Notes under the pieces: model-generated
Told to the model about the DNA's origin: nothing
Seen by the model: the letters and a program-made list of their open reading frames with translations, nothing else
Databases searched by the model: none
Made by a program: the position numbers and the translations under genes
Part shown: piece after piece, positions 61,042-64,000 of the stretch
Position numbering within the stretch: position 1 is the stretch's first letter
How the letters are laid out: each line of letters starts with the position of its first letter
NCBI GenBank assembly: GCA_028284445.1
Contig: JANQRS010000001.1
Coordinates: forward strand, 62,001-126,000
DNA: 64,000 nt
Direction: 5' to 3'
Source: Calditrichia bacterium
GTDB lineage: Bacteria > Calditrichota > Calditrichia > RBG-13-44-9 > J075

Positions 61042-62463
61042 TTACAAGCAGAAGTAAGAATCAAATTCCGGTTCAGCGGTTTTAAGAAAGAATTCCCCGG
61101 TCTGCGGATCCTCTTCGTACTCGCCTTTCCACTCCTTTTTCACAATCATGTCCAGGCAGTCAATAAAGCGGTCGATTTCTGCTTCAGTATTGTAGATGCC
61201 GAAACTGACCCGCACTGCACCCGGCAAATCAAACTTCCGGCGGGTAAAGATCTTTTCTTCCATCACCTTGGCTTCTGCATCAGAGCATTGTAACAGGTGC
61301 TTCATATAAGGCTGAGCGCAGAAACAGCCGTTGCGTACACCAATGCCCGCTTCGTGACTAAGAATTGCTGCAACCAGGGCGTTGGGAATGCCACGGACGT
61401 TGAAGGCGATAACGCCGAGTCGGTCGTCTAAGTCGTTGGGATCAACGCCACCATAAATCGTAACTGTCGGAAAGTCTTGCAGCTTTTCCAGGATGTAGCG
61501 GGTGAGACGTTCTTCATGTGCCGCTACCTTATCCATGCCAATTTCTTCCAATACTAACAAGGCTTTGGCCAGGCCGATGATACCTGCGGTATTCGGACTT
61601 CCGGCTTCTTCTTTCTCCGGCACTTCTGCCCAGTAGGTGTAGTCGAGAGAAACAACATCAACCGTGCCGCCGCCAACCATGTCCGGTTCACCTTGCAGGA
61701 AGACGTCTTTATCACCAATAAGGACACCCGCGCCAAGCGGGGCATAAATCTTGTGAGCGGAGAATGCCAGGAAGTCGATATGACCGGGATCGTCCGGTGG
61801 TCGCATATCAACCCTGCGGTGGGGCATTAGTTGAGCTGCATCTACCATGATTTTGACGCCATACCGATGGCAAATTTCGGCAAGACGATGAATGTCGTTG
61901 ACCCAGCCACTGACATTGGACGCGCCGGTTACAGCAAATAGACCGACCTTGGGACCATAATTTTCCAGCTTGGCAATCAAGTCTTCTTCAGACAGGCGAC
62001 CATTCTCGTCGACTTCGACGTGTTTTACATTGGCCTGATTCCGCCAGGGCAAATCGTTGGAATGATGCTCCATCTTGCTAACCAAAACGATTTGTTTACC
62101 ATCCATTGTCAGGCGATGGGCCAACTTATTGATTGCCTCCGTAGCGTTTTTACCAAAAATAATCGCGTGGTCATCCGGATTGACATTCACAAAGCGGGCG
62201 ACGATTTCCCGGCAGTGCTCGTGGAGCCGGGAACAAAGTTGAGATTTAAAGCCGGTACCGCGATGGACGCTGCTGTACCATTCCATAAACTCATTCACCT
62301 TGTCCAGTACCGGAGACAGGATGGGTGTACTGGCCCCGTTATCGAAATAAATATAAGGCGCTTTAGTGCCATCAAACAGCGGGACTTCTTTGCCATGACC
62401 CACGACAAAATCGCGGACATTGTCAATCGTAATACCGAGACGCTGATCCAGCCCACCTTTCAT
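61042..62463 (-). CDS. Class V aminotransferase / cysteine desulfurase-like enzyme
   Basis: 473 aa PLP enzyme: FDNGASTP at the start, GKNATEAINKLA, HHSNDLPWR, DAAQLMPHRRVDM and the PLP-binding lysine in FLAFSAHKIYAPLG. RNGCFCAQPYMKHL near the C-terminus supplies a Cys where desulfurases of the SufS/CsdA group carry the persulfide. No SufE or Isc partner is adjacent. An N-terminal extension of about 25 residues precedes the core. Confidence 0.85.
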   Translation of the reverse strand: MKGGLDQRLGITIDNVRDFVVGHGKEVPLFDGTKAPYIYFDNGASTPILSPVLDKVNEFMEWYSSVHRGTGFKSQLCSRLHEHCREIVARFVNVNPDDHAIIFGKNATEAINKLAHRLTMDGKQIVLVSKMEHHSNDLPWRNQANVKHVEVDENGRLSEEDLIAKLENYGPKVGLFAVTGASNVSGWVNDIHRLAEICHRYGVKIMVDAAQLMPHRRVDMRPPDDPGHIDFLAFSAHKIYAPLGAGVLIGDKDVFLQGEPDMVGGGTVDVVSLDYTYWAEVPEKEEAGSPNTAGIIGLAKALLVLEEIGMDKVAAHEERLTRYILEKLQDFPTVTIYGGVDPNDLDDRLGVIAFNVRGIPNALVAAILSHEAGIGVRNGCFCAQPYMKHLLQCSDAEAKVMEEKIFTRRKFDLPGAVRVSFGIYNTEAEIDRFIDCLDMIVKKEWKGEYEEDPQTGEFFLKTAEPEFDSYFCL

Positions 62464-62571
62464 ATGCGTTCCTCCTGTATAAATTCAAGGACTGAAATTT
62501 CCAAAAAAGTCGGGACATAAACACGGGCTTTTTTAATTATCGGCGCCGCTAATCGATGGCTTCAAGATCGA

Positions 62572-63633
62572 TTAAAAGAGTTTTAGTTGGACCGAGCCGG
62601 GACGCCGGAAAGCGTCCTTCGAGAGTGTCAGGCGTGGACGATCCAATCCCAGTCCCGCACGGTGACAGGCGGCTTTAAACAAGGTGTTGATTTGATCCGC
62701 AAATACCCCATTGCCACGCATGCGATCATGAAATTGGCTGATATTTAATTTGCCATCACGCATGGAGCGGATGCGGTTTAGCACTTTCTCCTTACGATCC
62801 GGATAATATCTTCCCAGCCAGGATTGGAATAGATCGCCAATGCCATAAGGCAGGCGTAACATGACATAGTAGGCATGTGTTGCGCCAGCCTCGGCTGCTG
62901 CTGCGATGATGTCCGGGATTTCGTGATCGGTTAAACCCGGAATAACCGGGGCCACCATTACGACGGTGGGAATGCCGGCTGCAGATAGTTTGCGAATTGC
63001 CTCGAGACGACGCTGTGGATGGGATGCGCGCGGTTCCATTCGACGGGCTAACTCTCCATCCAGGGTTGTAATTGAGAGGGCAACCATCGCTGCTTGGTTC
63101 TCCGCAAGTTCGCTGATATAGTCAATATCGCGGGTCACCATGTGATTTTTCGTGACGATGCCGACCGGATTGCGGAATTCGGCAAGCACCTGCAGACAGG
63201 AACGTGTAATCCGGAAATGCTTTTCGGCTGGTTGGTATGGGTCGGTGACGCCGCTGATGCCAATGGTTTGCGGCACCCAGCGTTTGGCCATCAGCTGTTT
63301 GCGTAGCAATTCGCCGGCGTTGCGTTTCACAAAGATCTTTGATTCGAAGTCAAGTCCAGCAGAGAGTTCGAAATATTCATGGGTAGGGCGGGCATAGCAG
63401 TAAACACAGCCATGCTCGCAGCCCCGATAGGGGTTGATACTGACGTCGAAGGGAATATCCGGACTGTTGTTGCGGGCCAGAATGGTTTGGCTGGCATCTT
63501 CATAAAATACGGTTTTCAAACCGCTTTCATGCGCTTCCGCTGTATCATCCGCTTCGTAATCAATCTTTACAAATCTACTGGCTGGATTCTCAGCGGTTCC
63601 GCGACCTTTGGGATAGAGCTTCAGGGCTTCCAT
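62572..63633 (-). CDS. PA0069-family radical SAM protein (SplB-like)
   Basis: 353 aa with the radical SAM motif in CEHGCVYC (CxxxCxxC), PYRGCEHGC context, then GVTDPYQPAEK and LRLPYGIGDLF, typical of SPL-related PA0069-type proteins. Spore photoproduct lyase itself is not expected in a non-spore-former, so the substrate is unknown. ATG 63633 follows AGGAGGG by 7 bases; the frame's earlier start (63702) does not. Confidence 0.9.
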   Translation of the reverse strand: MEALKLYPKGRGTAENPASRFVKIDYEADDTAEAHESGLKTVFYEDASQTILARNNSPDIPFDVSINPYRGCEHGCVYCYARPTHEYFELSAGLDFESKIFVKRNAGELLRKQLMAKRWVPQTIGISGVTDPYQPAEKHFRITRSCLQVLAEFRNPVGIVTKNHMVTRDIDYISELAENQAAMVALSITTLDGELARRMEPRASHPQRRLEAIRKLSAAGIPTVVMVAPVIPGLTDHEIPDIIAAAAEAGATHAYYVMLRLPYGIGDLFQSWLGRYYPDRKEKVLNRIRSMRDGKLNISQFHDRMRGNGVFADQINTLFKAACHRAGLGLDRPRLTLSKDAFRRPGSVQLKLF

Positions 63634-63784
63634 TTTATTCCCTCCTTGTGAGAAGTTATTGCTCTCAACAATATAAGGAATAAAACGGGGATAAGTGAAC
63701 AAAAATATACTAAAATTGCTTTCGTGGATTTTCTCTTACAATACGTTTGAAAAGTATTCTGGGCTATCAAATATGATATCCAGG

Positions 63785-63865
63785 CTTGTCATTTCCGCAT
63801 GTTTCTAGTGGAAATCCATTTTTTGAAGCTCTGGATTCCCGATAAAAGCATTCGGGAACGACAAG
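63785..63865. repeat. Dispersed repeat, family B
   Basis: CTTGTCATTTCCGCATG ... CTGGATTCCCGATAAAAGCATTCGGGAACGACAAG: inverted ends (CTTGTC/GACAAG) and inner TTTCC/GGAAA arms. Same layout as 51955-52033. The rest of the spacer 63634-63911 holds the radical SAM promoter and no gene. Confidence 0.7.
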
Positions 63866-63911
63866 AAGCAACTTTCCAAACACACTCTTAAAGGGGATTT
63901 GGGGATATGAA

Positions 63912-64000
63912 TTATTCTTCCAGCAGATTCTTCAAACGATTAAGTCGCTTGTCCCATTGTTGGTTGATTAGAAACTCCAATGCTGATAACGCTTTCAGAG
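63912..64000 (-). CDS. C-terminus of probable SRPBCC/AHSA1-like protein (partial)
   Basis: The reverse-strand frame is open from the window edge to TAA at 63914-63912. It encodes 28 residues (LKALSALEFLINQQWDKRLN...NLLEE). The amphipathic WDKRLNRLKNLLEE ending resembles the final helix of AHSA1/SRPBCC proteins, which bind hydrophobic ligands. Too short for certainty. Confidence 0.5.
   Translation of the reverse strand, partial: LKALSALEFLINQQWDKRLNRLKNLLEE

Overview
The window is ordinary bacterial chromosome of roughly mid G+C with densely packed genes on both strands. I see no rRNA, tRNA, CRISPR array or intact transposase. The gene set points to a Gram-negative, FCB-like lineage (Calditrichota/KSB1-type is my best guess, as inference): outer-membrane barrel, LolA-like carrier, Lgt, many signal peptides and lipoboxes, Bacteroidota-style S9/DPP-IV and M16 peptidases, a secreted 'asparagine synthetase B'-labelled family, and large GC-rich palindromes scattered between genes. 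CmoA/CmoB are a less usual element for such a lineage.

Layout. 1-10.8 kb: C-terminus of a probable YidC, mnmE, then a reverse-strand block (TrxB-like flavoprotein; a TetR-controlled operon of LolA-like carrier, two FtsX permeases, ABC ATPase and outer-membrane protein), then mnmG. mnmG is bracketed by two parS-like palindromes, which suggests an origin-proximal position. 11-19 kb: orphan EgtD-like methyltransferase, lgt, an HMA lipoprotein, a HlyD-like/VTC/DUF4956 operon, an SH3 lipoprotein and an SSS symporter. The symporter is divergent from a PAP2 gene across an AT-rich gap with two DnaA-box-like sequences. 19-27 kb: cmoA-cmoB, a lipoprotein, DinB, a membrane protein with its winged-helix regulator (two matching operators seen), uppS, a ferritin-like protein behind a structured leader, and a TPR protein.

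27-36 kb: an M16 peptidase and two S9 peptidases, interrupted by a 1.7-kb AT-rich insert. The insert is bounded by two identical 64-bp direct repeats, each carrying the same terminator hairpin. It encodes one protein with an AlgH/YqgE-like N-terminal domain and a multi-pass membrane C-terminus. 36-42 kb: a TIR-TM-WD40 protein with 21 WD repeats (three seven-blade propellers) and a convergent receiver-histidine kinase whose phosphoacceptor Asp is replaced by Asn. 42-50 kb: a reverse-strand operon lepA-lepB-lepB-hemW-TPR-secreted protein. 50-56 kb: phosphodiesterase, DoxX, a DUF4398-like protein, YhhN plus FMN glutamate-synthase-like protein, a CDGSH/ferredoxin fusion and an alpha/beta hydrolase.

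56.7-59.3 kb: a three-gene cassette resembling a phage lysis module rebuilt as membrane-anchored proteins: a 2-TM coiled-coil protein, a spanin-like protein and a four-TM DUF3380 muramidase. 59.4-64 kb: a MarR regulator with a C-terminal cysteine cluster and a secreted protein that share an operator motif, then a class V aminotransferase, a radical SAM protein and a partial SRPBCC/AHSA1-like gene.

The strongest candidates for something new are the direct-repeat-bounded AlgH-TM cargo, the membrane-anchored lysis-like cassette and the structured leader before the ferritin-like gene.
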